Source: an uncultured bacterium (GTDB lineage: Bacteria > Planctomycetota > JAJSAM01 > JAJVHW01). Taken from it: a stretch of DNA of 64,000 bases. A program made the position numbers and the translations under genes. This document shows, piece by piece, positions 18,069 to 24,814 of this stretch. The notes beneath the pieces were generated by a model. The model saw only the letters and a program-made list of their open reading frames with translations. It did not search any database and had not been told where the DNA came from. Location: NCBI GenBank assembly GCA_937996235.1, contig CALKVK010000016.1:1-64000 (forward strand), given 5' to 3'. Every line of letters begins with the position of its first letter. The first letter of the stretch is position 1.

Positions 18069-19097
18069 TCAACGAGCCTCTGGATGCATATCAGCCCCTA
18101 TGGGGATGATCTGGACATTCCTGGCGACGAGCCCCAATCGATGTTGCGACATCCACGCTACCTCGCAGGCATACGCACATTCAGGCTCATCGGCAAACGC
18201 CCGGCAGGCGGAGTAGTAGGCAGATGAGTAATATGAAAGCTGATACTCCGCCGCAGCCCGCACAGCGTGCGCAACCCACGGGCGCGCTCCACACAGCCGA
18301 GCATCGAGGTCTGCGAGTTCACGCGCACTCGTGGATGACCGCGGGAGGAGCTCAAATGTCGAGCGAACCTCATCTCCCTTGCTCGAACGAACGATGACAT
18401 CGAATGCGCCAGGAGTGGACGCAAGTCGCTTCGCTACGGCATCCGGTATGCTGACGGACTCGATGACGTGGAGATCGGATATCGTGGCCAGGTCGATAGA
18501 CTCGTCGAACGCATCAATGGTCAGCTTCGCGTCATCGCCGCTCCACGACCAGCCGAACTGCACCTCGACGACCTGAGGCACATTCGGGCCCAACAGACCT
18601 CTGGGGTAGAGCACAAGCGTCTCGCCATACTCCACCGGGAGCATAGGTAGCGTGTTGCGATCCCATAGCGTGCGGCGCGCAGGACGCATCCGATCGCGCG
18701 ACGCCTCACCTGTCGCCGTAATCGTCCACTCCCGGTGAATGCGACCGTAACCGAGCGCGGTGACCAACTGCGCGATGGGATCCACCGCCCGGGCCTCCAG
18801 CGGCTCCAACACCTCGTCCAGGCGCGAGGTGGCCGCAACGTCCACCCTCAGAGACTTGGAACGGAAGCCTGCGAGCTGTAGCGACACATCGTGGACGCCT
18901 GGGTCGACATGCCACGTGCCGGGTGTATATCCGACGTGCATGCCGTCCAGTTGAACGGCGGCGCCAGCTGGCACCGTCGAGACTTGCAGAGCCTTGTCGC
19001 TACACCCGCTGAACGCGCCGCCTCCAGCAACAGCACCAAGCACGGCGCAGGTCAGTATCACTGCGAGTTTCCGCAACCTGGTTCTCCTGATGGTCAT
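18069..19097 (-). CDS. PEGA-domain lipoprotein
   Basis: 342 aa. The N-terminus has two Arg clusters, a hydrophobic stretch (AVILTCAVLGAVAGGGAF) and the lipobox F-S-G-C. Right after it lies a PEGA domain: ALQVSTVPAGAAVQLDGMHVGYTP, then DPGVHDVSLQLAGFRS, a beta fold of ~70 residues found in surface proteins. The rest (residues ~110-342) is not assigned; it has a Tyr/Ser-rich helical part (YQLSYYSSAYYSACRAF). GC is lower than in the core genome and it is fenced by REP-like units on both sides, consistent with an acquired segment. Confidence 0.75.
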   Translation of the reverse strand: MTIRRTRLRKLAVILTCAVLGAVAGGGAFSGCSDKALQVSTVPAGAAVQLDGMHVGYTPGTWHVDPGVHDVSLQLAGFRSKSLRVDVAATSRLDEVLEPLEARAVDPIAQLVTALGYGRIHREWTITATGEASRDRMRPARRTLWDRNTLPMLPVEYGETLVLYPRGLLGPNVPQVVEVQFGWSWSGDDAKLTIDAFDESIDLATISDLHVIESVSIPDAVAKRLASTPGAFDVIVRSSKGDEVRSTFELLPRSSTSARELADLDARLCGARPWVAHAVRAAAEYQLSYYSSAYYSACRAFADEPECAYACEVAWMSQHRLGLVARNVQIIPIGADMHPEAR

Positions 19098-19202
19098 TGT
19101 CTATTCCACATTATTTGGATTTGGCGCCGCGCAGGCCGAAGAAGATTGCCCAGGTCTAGCCACGCTGAGCCCCCAGCCTAGCAGCGCTGACTCCGTGCGA
19201 AG

Positions 19203-19280
19203 TGCCGAACCCGGAACGCTTCTTCGGTGGTGCGTAACCTTCGGCGTCTTCACGCGACCCTCTTCTCAAAGGAGGTCGCA
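19203..19280. repeat. REP-like unit c carrying the RAYT leader region
   Basis: It starts with CCGAACCCGGAACGC and CTTCGG, then continues with GCGTAACCTTCGGCGTCTTC and ends in AGGAGGTCGCA. This matches, with point changes, the left end and 5' leader of the RAYT gene at 22141-22220 up to its ribosome site, after which homology stops. It is an internally deleted derivative of the RAYT unit. Confidence 0.75.
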
Positions 19281-19287
19281 CGAAACA

Positions 19288-19430
19288 CCGAACCCGGAAC
19301 AACTCTTCGGCTCCCGGACGCAGTCGTAGTCTGTTCCGGGCTCGGCACTCCACGCCGCGCTATGCCGCACCCGGAACGGTCTTTCGGCCCCCGCGCGCGG
19401 CCGGAAGCCTGTTCCAGGCTCGGTGTTCCA
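19288..19430. repeat. two consecutive REP-like units (d and e)
   Basis: Unit d spans 19288-19352: left arm CCGAACCCGGAAC, right arm GTTCCGGGCTCGGCACTCC. Unit e spans 19365-19430: left arm CCGCACCCGGAACGG, right arm GTTCCAGGCTCGGTGTTCC. Both are in the same orientation, about 77 bases apart, a BIME-like tandem. The 337-base gap 19098-19434 contains nothing else. Confidence 0.8.
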
Positions 19431-19476
19431 TGTCACGCAGCGGTGAGGTGTCCCGAGCTGCACGGCGCACGGCTCC
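19431..19476. repeat. dispersed repeat, copy 2 (partner at 14261-14310)
   Basis: The TGTCACGC...GAGGTGTCCCGAGCT block joined directly to REP-like unit e. It replaces the rest of the truncated toxin gene on the minus strand. Confidence 0.6.
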
Positions 19477-19580
19477 GTCGTCCGCGCGGAGACGGAGCGC
19501 AGCAGGTCGACCCGATCGATCGCGGCCAGCGCGATGAGGCGGCTCGTGTCGGGGACGGCAACCTCACGCACGCCGGGCAT
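19440..19580 (-). pseudogene. truncated DUF3368/PIN-like toxin remnant
   Basis: Starts at ATG 19580, overlapping the 3' end of the UPF0175 gene. The first ~28 residues (VREVAVPDTSRLIALAAIDRVDLLR) match the N-terminus of DUF3368 PIN-like toxins, including the first acidic residue of the active site. Homology then ends in the dispersed repeat and REP-like units. The other catalytic acids are lost, so no active toxin is expected. Confidence 0.6.
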
Positions 19581-19785
19581 CGTCCGCGAGCTCCTCGGCG
19601 GGGTGGGCCACGGTCGTGACCCCATCGTGCCCGAGGATCTCGACGAACGCCGCCGTCCTGTAGCCGGCAAGCTCCGCTGCCTTGCCGAGCGAGACGTGAC
19701 GCTCCTCGAATAGGCGCACGGCCTGGAGCGGAAGGGTCTCGTCCTCGGAGACGTCCGACGGCAGGTTCAGCGTGACGGTTCGCAT
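19564..19785 (-). CDS. UPF0175 family antitoxin-like protein
   Basis: 73 aa from ATG 19785, with GAGGAG about 5 bases upstream. The sequence follows the UPF0175 pattern closely: TVTLNLPSDVSEDE, LQAVRLFEERHVSLGKAAELAGYRTAAFVEILGHDGV and a short acidic tail. The family is a small winged or HTH protein usually paired with a DUF3368 PIN-like toxin. That toxin follows here but is truncated (19440-19580), so this is an orphan antitoxin. Confidence 0.8.
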   Translation of the reverse strand: MRTVTLNLPSDVSEDETLPLQAVRLFEERHVSLGKAAELAGYRTAAFVEILGHDGVTTVAHPAEELADDARRA

Positions 19786-19919
19786 GGACGCTCCTCTGAG
19801 CCGCGAGGCGCGAGGATAGCGACCCTTGCGTCGCCGCGCACGGCGGCGGCGTCGCACGACCGACGCGCCGCCGAGACGCCGCCGCCGATCGTCCTCCGGT
19901 CCTGAGCGAGGCAACTGCG

Positions 19920-19948
19920 TTGTCGCGCCCGCGACTCTGTCGTACACT
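19920..19948 (+). promoter_or_regulatory. promoter of the VapBC-like pair, predicted leaderless
   Basis: TTGTCG (19920-19925), a 17-base spacer, TACACT (19943-19948), then seven bases to the ATG at 19956. Transcription should start at or next to the initiation codon. Confidence 0.6.
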
Positions 19949-19955
19949 CGTGCAC

Positions 19956-20189
19956 ATGAGTACGACGATCACGATCCGGACCGACGACGAGTTGCGCCGC
20001 CGCCTCGAGGAGCGGGCCGAGGCCGCAGGGACATCGATCTCCGCCCTCGTCCGGCAGATCCTGGAGGCCGCGGTCAGCGAACGTCCGCTCGGCAGACGCG
20101 CCGAGGCGCTGCGCGGTCGGCTCCAGGTCTCGGAGGACGCCCGCCGCTCCTGGCGTTCCTCGCTGCGGGAGCGGAACTGGCGCCCGTGA
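19956..20189 (+). CDS. ribbon-helix-helix antitoxin (VapB/FitA type)
   Basis: 77 aa from ATG 19956. The N-terminus (MSTTITIRTDDELRRRLEER) and the helices (SISALVRQILEAAV) match the ribbon-helix-helix family that pairs with PIN toxins; the Arg-rich C-terminus would wrap the toxin. An earlier in-frame ATG at 19920 lies inside the promoter. The stop overlaps the toxin's GTG by the GTGA arrangement, so the two are coupled. Confidence 0.85.
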   Translation: MSTTITIRTDDELRRRLEERAEAAGTSISALVRQILEAAVSERPLGRRAEALRGRLQVSEDARRSWRSSLRERNWRP

Positions 20190-20605
20190 TCACCTGGCTG
20201 CTCGACACGGGCCCGCTGGTCGCGTACCTCGACGCCTCGGAGCCCGGCCACGCGGACGTCGTCGCCGCGGCGGAGCCGTTCGGCGGCGTGCTCGCCACGA
20301 CCAGCGCCGTCGTGACCGAGGCCATGCACTTCGTCAGCGTCGCGCCCGACGGCCCGCGACTGCTCTCGGACCTGCTCCGCGCGTGGGACGTGCAGGTGTT
20401 CGACTTCTCCGCGACCCACGCACTCCCCCACGTGGTCGATCTGATGGAGCGGTACGCAAGGGTCCCCATGGACTTCGCGGATGCCACGCTCGTCCTGCTC
20501 GCGGACCAACTCGACGCACGGCAGGTCCTGACTCTCGACCGCCACGGCTTCGCGACGTACCGCACTCCGTCCGGTCGTTCGCTCCGGATCGTCCTGGACG
20601 GCTGA
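20186..20605 (+). CDS. PIN-domain ribonuclease toxin (VapC-like)
   Basis: 139 aa from GTG 20186, overlapping the antitoxin stop by four bases. PIN-domain landmarks are in order: LLDTGPLVAYLD (first Asp), the middle acid in TTSAVVTEAMHF, then MDFADATLVLLADQ (late Asp pair) and VLTLDRHGFATY. VapC enzymes cut tRNA or rRNA. All four acidic positions look intact, so it should be active. Confidence 0.88.
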   Translation: MITWLLDTGPLVAYLDASEPGHADVVAAAEPFGGVLATTSAVVTEAMHFVSVAPDGPRLLSDLLRAWDVQVFDFSATHALPHVVDLMERYARVPMDFADATLVLLADQLDARQVLTLDRHGFATYRTPSGRSLRIVLDG

Positions 20606-20675
20606 GCTGCGTCGCGCCTGAGACGCGCACACCGCCGTAGCAACGCGGACCGGAGACTCTCGCCGGCCTCGAACG

Positions 20676-20725
20676 TGGCGTCGCCGGCAGGGCTCGAACC
20701 TGCGACCTGCGGTTTAGGAAACCGC
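20676..20725 (-). repeat. partial tRNA-Arg(CCU) copy, putative att site
   Basis: Fifty bases match 23312-23361, the 3' part of the intact tRNA from the anticodon arm to CCA, with one mismatch (20683). It has the same orientation. The remaining 5' part of the tRNA is absent. This is the classic far-end attachment site of an element that integrates into the 3' end of a tRNA gene. Confidence 0.85.
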
Positions 20726-20747
20726 GTGTTTGAGGCTGGATCCCGGC

Positions 20748-20783
20748 AACTAGTGGGAGAACTAGTGGGAGAACTAGTGGGAG
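20748..20783. repeat. three tandem 12-bp direct repeats
   Basis: AACTAGTGGGAG occurs three times without a break at 20748, 20760 and 20772, 23 bases inside the att-like site. The AT content differs from the surroundings. It could be an arm-type recombinase site or the tail of a lost integrase gene; neither is proven. Confidence 0.8.
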
Positions 20784-20814
20784 GCATCCGGCGCGTCGTG
20801 GGGTGACGCCGCCG

Positions 20815-21397
20815 CTGCAGTTGACCCGCTTCCGTGGACACTCTCCCGCTCGGGAGATTGGGTCCACTATGGCCAGCAGTAGACCGCCGTACCGGCCGGA
20901 GTTCCGGCAGGAGATGATCGAGCTCGCCCGGACTGCGCGATCGCCCAAGGAGCTCAGAGAAGGAGTCTTAGCCGTCGGCTCGGACGATCCGCAACTGCGT
21001 CCGTCACGCCGACCTGGACGCCAGCCGCCGCAAGGACGGGTTGACGTGCGCAGCGCGCGACGAGTTGGTGCGGTTGCGGCGCGAGAACCTGCGCCGCCGG
21101 GAGGAGCGCGATATCCAGGAAAAAGCCGCCGCGGGCTTCGCGCAGCGGGGCACGAAGCGGAATTCGAGTTCGTGAGCACGCGCCAGGCCGAGCACGCGGT
21201 GCCGAAGCGATACGACGTCCCTCGAGTCTCCCGGAGCCTCTTCCATGGGTGGAGGGGCCGGCCGCCCTCCCGTCTGCCGCGCGGCGACGTAGAAGATCCG
21301 GATGATCCACGCCGTCTTGCGGCTCATGCGACTCTGCGGTCTGCCGGGCGCCAGCCGCCGGCGCTTCCTGGCAACGACCTGTTCAGCGGGACCCCGC
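20815..21397 (+). mobile_element. decayed IS3-family element
   Basis: The left end near 20815-20840 resembles an IS3 terminal repeat (TGACCCGCTTCCGTGGACAC). An orfA begins at ATG 20869 (SSRPPYRPEFRQEMIELART) but frameshifts after SPKELRE. Its second half continues in another frame (RHADLDASRRKDG, ELVRLRRENLRRREERDIQ). OrfB fragments follow in two frames (STRQAEHAV, WRGRPPSR, then IHAVLRLMRLCGLPGASRRR). Most of orfB, with the DDE core, is missing. Non-functional. Confidence 0.75.
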
Positions 21398-21793
21398 TTA
21401 GTGTCGTGGGGCGGCGCGGCCGTCGCTCGTGGGATCGCCCCTTGCGGCGACCTCAGCCGCTCGATCACCCAGAACTGTGTTGTTCAGCCAGCACACATCC
21501 TCCGTTCGGGAGCGTGGAACACCAGCCGGCCACTCGCGAGTCAACCGTGCAATGGACTCCTCTGCGGAGAGCGGCCACTTCCTGAATCCGCGTGCGGCCA
21601 CGCTAAGTTCACCGACCTCCATCAAGCCGCGCCGAACCAGTTCCGCGACCAGCCGCAGCGAGAGCGAACGATTACTCTCGTCTGTCGTCGCTCCACCGAC
21701 CTCCGCAGCAATCAGCGCGACCTCGGTTGAGCTCACCCAATCGATAGAGCCGATGAGGACTATCTCTCGTATGCAGAGCTCCACGGAACTCAT
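21398..21793 (-). CDS. putative immunity protein
   Basis: 131 aa; ATG 21793 overlaps the toxin-tip stop (21790) by four bases. It is a small helical protein (IDWVSSTEVALIAAEVGG, RLVAELVRRGLMEVGEL, ESIARLTREWPAG, WLNNTVLGDRAAEV). This layout recalls immunity proteins of contact-dependent or Rhs-type toxins in actinobacteria and planctomycetes, judged from memory. Position directly after a toxin C-terminal domain supports the role. The last ~15 residues may derive from the flanking IS remnant. Confidence 0.6.
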   Translation of the reverse strand: MSSVELCIREIVLIGSIDWVSSTEVALIAAEVGGATTDESNRSLSLRLVAELVRRGLMEVGELSVAARGFRKWPLSAEESIARLTREWPAGVPRSRTEDVCWLNNTVLGDRAAEVAARGDPTSDGRAAPRH

Positions 21794-22141
21794 CTGACGT
21801 GCACCTTCCTGATTCTAGTGGTCCCAGGGTACCAGATCTCGATCGTCGCCTTCCCGTTAGTCTTCGAAAACGGACGAAAAGCCAACTCCGTCCCATCTGC
21901 CAGCCTCTTCAGAAGCACGCCAGCGGCATCGCCCGTCGTCTCGATCGACGTTCCGTTCTGCCCCAGCGTCTTGTACAGCGCTACCATCTCCGCCTCAGAG
22001 TTAACCAGCTTGTTTCCCTTTTGCGTGCCGTTGGCAAGCGTTTTCAGCACGGCTCTCACGTCGTCCGCATTCGTGACCACACGATTGAACGCATTAGCTC
22101 CGCCAGCCCCTGAACTCCCACCCGAGCCCCCGCCACCCGAA
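21790..22141 (-). pseudogene. orphan C-terminal toxin domain of a polymorphic toxin, N-terminus lost
   Basis: The frame stays open from the RAYT left end at 22141. It begins with a Gly/Ser linker (SGGGGSGGSSGAGGANAFNRV), then a ~90-residue domain (VLKTLANGTQKGNKLV, MVALYKTLGQNGTSIE, RLADGTELAFRPFSKTNG, IEIWYPG). A GTG at 22080 could still start translation of 96 aa. The pattern of Gly-rich linker plus small C-terminal domain plus overlapping small downstream gene is that of a secreted toxin tip with immunity. Delivery domains are missing, cut off where the RAYT unit sits. The toxic activity is not recognised. Confidence 0.6.
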
Positions 22142-22219
22142 ATACCGAACCCGGAACGTTTTTCCGGCCGCTCGTAACCTCAAGCCGTCTCAAGCGACCT
22201 TACTCTCCGAGGAGGTCGC

Positions 22220-23218
22220 ATGCCACGACGCAGTCCAACCGACTACGCAGGCGCATGGTGGCACATCACCAACCGCGGGATCACGAAGCGCACGGTGTTC
22301 GAGAACGGTCACGACATTGAGCAGTTCGTCGCACGGCTCCAGGGGACCGTCGAGGCGGGCTGGATCGAGATCCATGCGTTCGCGGTCCTGACCACGCACT
22401 TCCACCTGCTCGCGCGCAGCCTCCGAGGGGAGCTGCCCGGCGCGATGCGCGGGCTCCTGCTCGGCTACGTACGCTGGTTCAACCGCTCGCGCAAGCGCGA
22501 CGGCGCGCTCTTCCGCGGTCGCTACAAGGCGCGACTCATCGAGGACGACGTGTACTGGGAGACGGTCGTGCGCTACATCGACCTGAACCCGGTGCGCGCG
22601 CGGATGTGCTCCCTGCCGAGCGCATATCCGTTCGGCAGCGCGCGGCTCTACGCCGCTCCGGTTCGACCGGCCTGGCTCACGACGGACGCGATCGACCGGA
22701 TGGTCGCGGCGGCCTTCCTGCGGAGCACGCCCCTGCCGACGGACTTCGACCGTTTCGCGCTGGCGGGAACTCCGGACGCCGACGCCCTGCGCGTCGAGCG
22801 CGGGCTCGACGAGACGGCGCATGCGCGCACCGTGCCCGTGACGGATCTGGTTCGCAGCGCGTCGCGGCGTCAGCAGGCGTGGTTCGAGTGGAAGGCGCGC
22901 CTCGCGGACGGGACGCGCCCCGGGGCCATGGTCGTGCCGGAGTGCGTGCTGTCGCCCCTGATCGAACGCCTCCCGCGCGCGTTTCGCGACGACGGGACGC
23001 TGCGCGCCGGTTTCCTGCGCGAGCTCGCCGCCTGTTCGCTCGAGGAGATCGCGCTGCGTCTCGACTGTGCCGTCTCGACGGCGCACCAGCGGGTGCGTGC
23101 CCATGAGCGCCGCTGCGCGAGCGACCGGGCCTACCGAGAAGCCGTCGCCCGGATCGTGGATCTCGTCGTGCGGCGGTCGGTGCCGGCGCCCGCCTGCGCG
23201 GTCCTCTCGCCGACGTGA
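22220..23218 (+). CDS. REP-associated tyrosine transposase (RAYT, TnpA_REP / Y1 HUH family)
   Basis: 332 aa; ATG 22220 follows GGAGG at 4-base spacing. The HUH motif is H-F-H in AVLTTHFHLLARS (residues ~75-86). The catalytic Tyr lies in LLGYVRWFNRSRKR, followed by the very typical GALFRGRYKARLIEDD and YIDLNPVRARM. The C-terminal ~80 residues form an extra helix-turn-helix (LEEIALRLDCAVSTAHQRV). These enzymes nick single-stranded DNA next to REP hairpins and are thought to spread them. Five or more matching palindromes occur within 5 kb, so the pair fits. The gene appears intact. Confidence 0.93.
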   Translation: MPRRSPTDYAGAWWHITNRGITKRTVFENGHDIEQFVARLQGTVEAGWIEIHAFAVLTTHFHLLARSLRGELPGAMRGLLLGYVRWFNRSRKRDGALFRGRYKARLIEDDVYWETVVRYIDLNPVRARMCSLPSAYPFGSARLYAAPVRPAWLTTDAIDRMVAAAFLRSTPLPTDFDRFALAGTPDADALRVERGLDETAHARTVPVTDLVRSASRRQQAWFEWKARLADGTRPGAMVVPECVLSPLIERLPRAFRDDGTLRAGFLRELAACSLEEIALRLDCAVSTAHQRVRAHERRCASDRAYREAVARIVDLVVRRSVPAPACAVLSPT

Positions 23219-23281
23219 CGGAGTCGCTCCGGGCGGGAGGCGCGGCGCGGCACCCAACCCGAGAGGTGGTCGGAGGAGGAT

Positions 23282-23309
23282 GCCGAAAAAACGTTCCGGG
23301 TTCGGTATT
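23282..23309. repeat. right inverted end of the RAYT unit
   Basis: GCCGAAAAAACGTTCCGGG then TTCGGTATT is the inverted match of the left end at 22141-22167, with one to two differences across ~26 bases. Confidence 0.85.
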
Positions 23310-23311
23310 CC

Positions 23312-23388
23312 TGGCGTCCCCGGCAGGGCTCGAACCTGCGACCTGCGGTTTAGGAAACCGCCGCTCTGTCCAGCTGAGCTACGGGGAC
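23312..23388 (-). tRNA. tRNA-Arg (anticodon CCU)
   Basis: 77 bases with the CCA encoded. Acceptor stem GTCCCCG pairs with CGGGGAC; the D-arm is GCTCAGCTGGACAGAGC; the anticodon stem GCGGT/ACCGC holds the loop TTCCTAA (CCU); the T-arm is GCAGGTTCGAGCCCTGC. All stems pair perfectly. The 3' end is one base from the RAYT right end, and 50 bases of its 3' part are duplicated at 20676-20725. Confidence 0.96.
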
Positions 23389-23585
23389 GCTTCGGTGTGG
23401 TCGGGTGGGTCGGAGTCGCCTGCTATGTCGGTGCGGTGGCGGTGTCGGAGCCGGCGGACGCGGGTCTGCCTGACGCGCGGCGAGGGTAGGGACGGGGCGC
23501 GGGCGGGCGCACGGAATCGGGGAGGTCTCCCCCGCCGGGTGCGCGATCTCCGCGTCGCTGAGCGCGCCGCGCGTCCTGTGCGGCG

Positions 23586-23939
23586 CTACTCGCCGGTCGG
23601 CACGCCCGAGCCCGTCGGGCGGCTCGGGGCGTAGAGGATCGTGCCGACGCCGACGTCGAGCGGGAGGAGCTGGAGGCGGACGCCGAGGGCGCCGACGCCG
23701 ATGCCGACGAACGGCCAGACCTGGAGGTGCAGCAGCTCGCCCTGGCGGGCGCCGGTGCCGAGGAAGGTCGCGTCGATGATGTTGCCGTCGTAGTCGCGCA
23801 GTCCGTCGGTGTTGGCGTAGGCGTCGAGCGGCAGCGGAGCGGGGAACTCGGGGGGCGCATCCTTCAGGTTGACGTTCCACGTGGAGCAGGCGGAGAGCAG
23901 CAGCGCGGCGGCGGGCACGACGACGGCGCGAACTCGCAT
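23586..23939 (-). CDS. small hypothetical lipoprotein
   Basis: 117 aa from ATG 23939, with GAGGAG upstream at about 9 bases. The signal AVVVPAAALLLSAC ends in the lipobox L-S-A-C. The mature part is short and beta-rich (NVNLKDAPPEFPAPLPLDAY, DGNIIDATFLG, LLHLQVWPFVGIGVGALGVRLQLLPLDVGVGTI). It may be an outer-membrane-associated or glycine-zipper-like protein; no family is recognised. It stands alone between the tRNA and the DUF983 gene. Confidence 0.65.
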   Translation of the reverse strand: MRVRAVVVPAAALLLSACSTWNVNLKDAPPEFPAPLPLDAYANTDGLRDYDGNIIDATFLGTGARQGELLHLQVWPFVGIGVGALGVRLQLLPLDVGVGTILYAPSRPTGSGVPTGE

Positions 23940-24181
23940 GGGGCGACTCCTCGGTGAGGGCGGCCGAGCGGCGGACCGGCCGTGACCGGCCGCGCCGCGC
24001 ACGCCGCGGAACGGTGATGGGGCGGAACTCGCACGAGAGACCGCAGTGCGGTGTCCGGCCGCTGCGAGCGCCGGACCGTGATCCCGGAAGCCCCGCCCCG
24101 GGGTCTTCATCGTCCCTTCACCGAGGCGACTTCGACGGCGCGGGCCGCTCGCGACGGCGTACCGCGTCCGCGCTTCACCGC

Positions 24182-24715
24182 TCAGTGTGACAGATGTTCG
24201 CGGCGATCCGGGCGGGCGGCGGCGCCGCCGGGGAGGTACGGGACGGGCGGGGGGTCGTCGCCGCGGTCGTCCGGGCCGTGGCGGTCGTCGTCGCGGCGGC
24301 GGTCGTCGTCGTCCTCACGCGTGTCCTCGGACGGGTCGGGCGCGGGATCGATCAGGTGGTCGAGCGCGACGAACAGGCAGCGGCACGGGCGGTGGATCAG
24401 GAGCGAGAAGCCGACGGTGAAAGCGCCCGCCGCCGCGAGCGTGAAGGCGCTCGAGCCCCAGACCAGCGTGATCGTCACGAACGTCAGGCACGCGGCCCAG
24501 TACGTGACGATCATGTTGATCTCGGAGCCGCCGATCCAGTGGCCGCGGCCGCGCTCGAAGAGCCAGCCGCACGTGTCGCAGCGCGTCGCGCGCACGAACC
24601 CGTGCTCGAAGACGTGACCGAGGCCGCACGCGGGGCAGCGCCCGCGGAGCGCCCGGCCGAGGGCGCGGCGCACGGGGGCGCGGTGCGGCGGGGAGACCGG
24701 CGTCACGCGCCCCAT
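24182..24715 (-). CDS. DUF983 family membrane protein
   Basis: 177 aa from ATG 24715; a GTG a few codons in is also possible. The DUF983 signature is clear: RGRCPACGLGHVFEHGFVRA then RCDTCGWLFERGRGHWIGG, i.e. two CxxC pairs of a zinc ribbon followed by two membrane helices (MIVTYWAACLTFVTITLVWG and FTLAAAGAFTVGFSLLI). The C-terminus is an Asp/Arg-rich charged tail (EDDDDRRRDDD), longer than usual. The function of DUF983 is unknown. It is divergent from the ArsR-like gene with a 99-base shared promoter region. Confidence 0.85.
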   Translation of the reverse strand: MGRVTPVSPPHRAPVRRALGRALRGRCPACGLGHVFEHGFVRATRCDTCGWLFERGRGHWIGGSEINMIVTYWAACLTFVTITLVWGSSAFTLAAAGAFTVGFSLLIHRPCRCLFVALDHLIDPAPDPSEDTREDDDDRRRDDDRHGPDDRGDDPPPVPYLPGGAAARPDRREHLSH

Positions 24716-24765
24716 CCTACGCGCCGCAGCGGGCGCACGATCGCGCGCGGGGGCTTCGGGCACGT

Positions 24766-24785
24766 CGTACAAAGTTTCTTGTACG
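24766..24785. promoter_or_regulatory. palindromic operator candidate before the ArsR-like regulator
   Basis: CGTACAA (24766-24772), six bases, TTGTACG (24779-24785): perfect 7-base arms. TTGTAC can also serve as a -35, with CATGCT (24803-24808) as -10 and the ATG six bases later. Binding by the divergently placed regulator at 24815 is inferred. Confidence 0.5.
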
Positions 24786-24814
24786 TACGTGTGCGGGGCG
24801 TGCATGCTGCGGCG

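Larger units (their letters stand above)
22141..23310 (+). mobile_element. RAYT unit bounded by inverted REP-like ends
   Basis: The left end at 22141 reads AATACCGAACCCGGAACG then TTTTTCCGG. The right end (23282-23309) is its reverse complement, with ACGTTCCGGGTTCGGTATT. Together they bracket one transposase gene. The left end cuts the toxin gene and the right end stops one base from the CCA of tRNA-Arg. Confidence 0.8.

Noticed and set aside
17162..18109. 315-aa open frame on the plus strand
   Set aside because: Antisense to the hypothetical gene and running through two REP-like units; no coding character.
20640..20810. Integrase remnant next to the att-like tRNA copy
   Set aside because: Minus-strand frames read LPLVLPLVLPLVAG and PTSSPTSSPTSC but no recombinase motif (R..HxxR..Y) is visible, so I do not call a gene.
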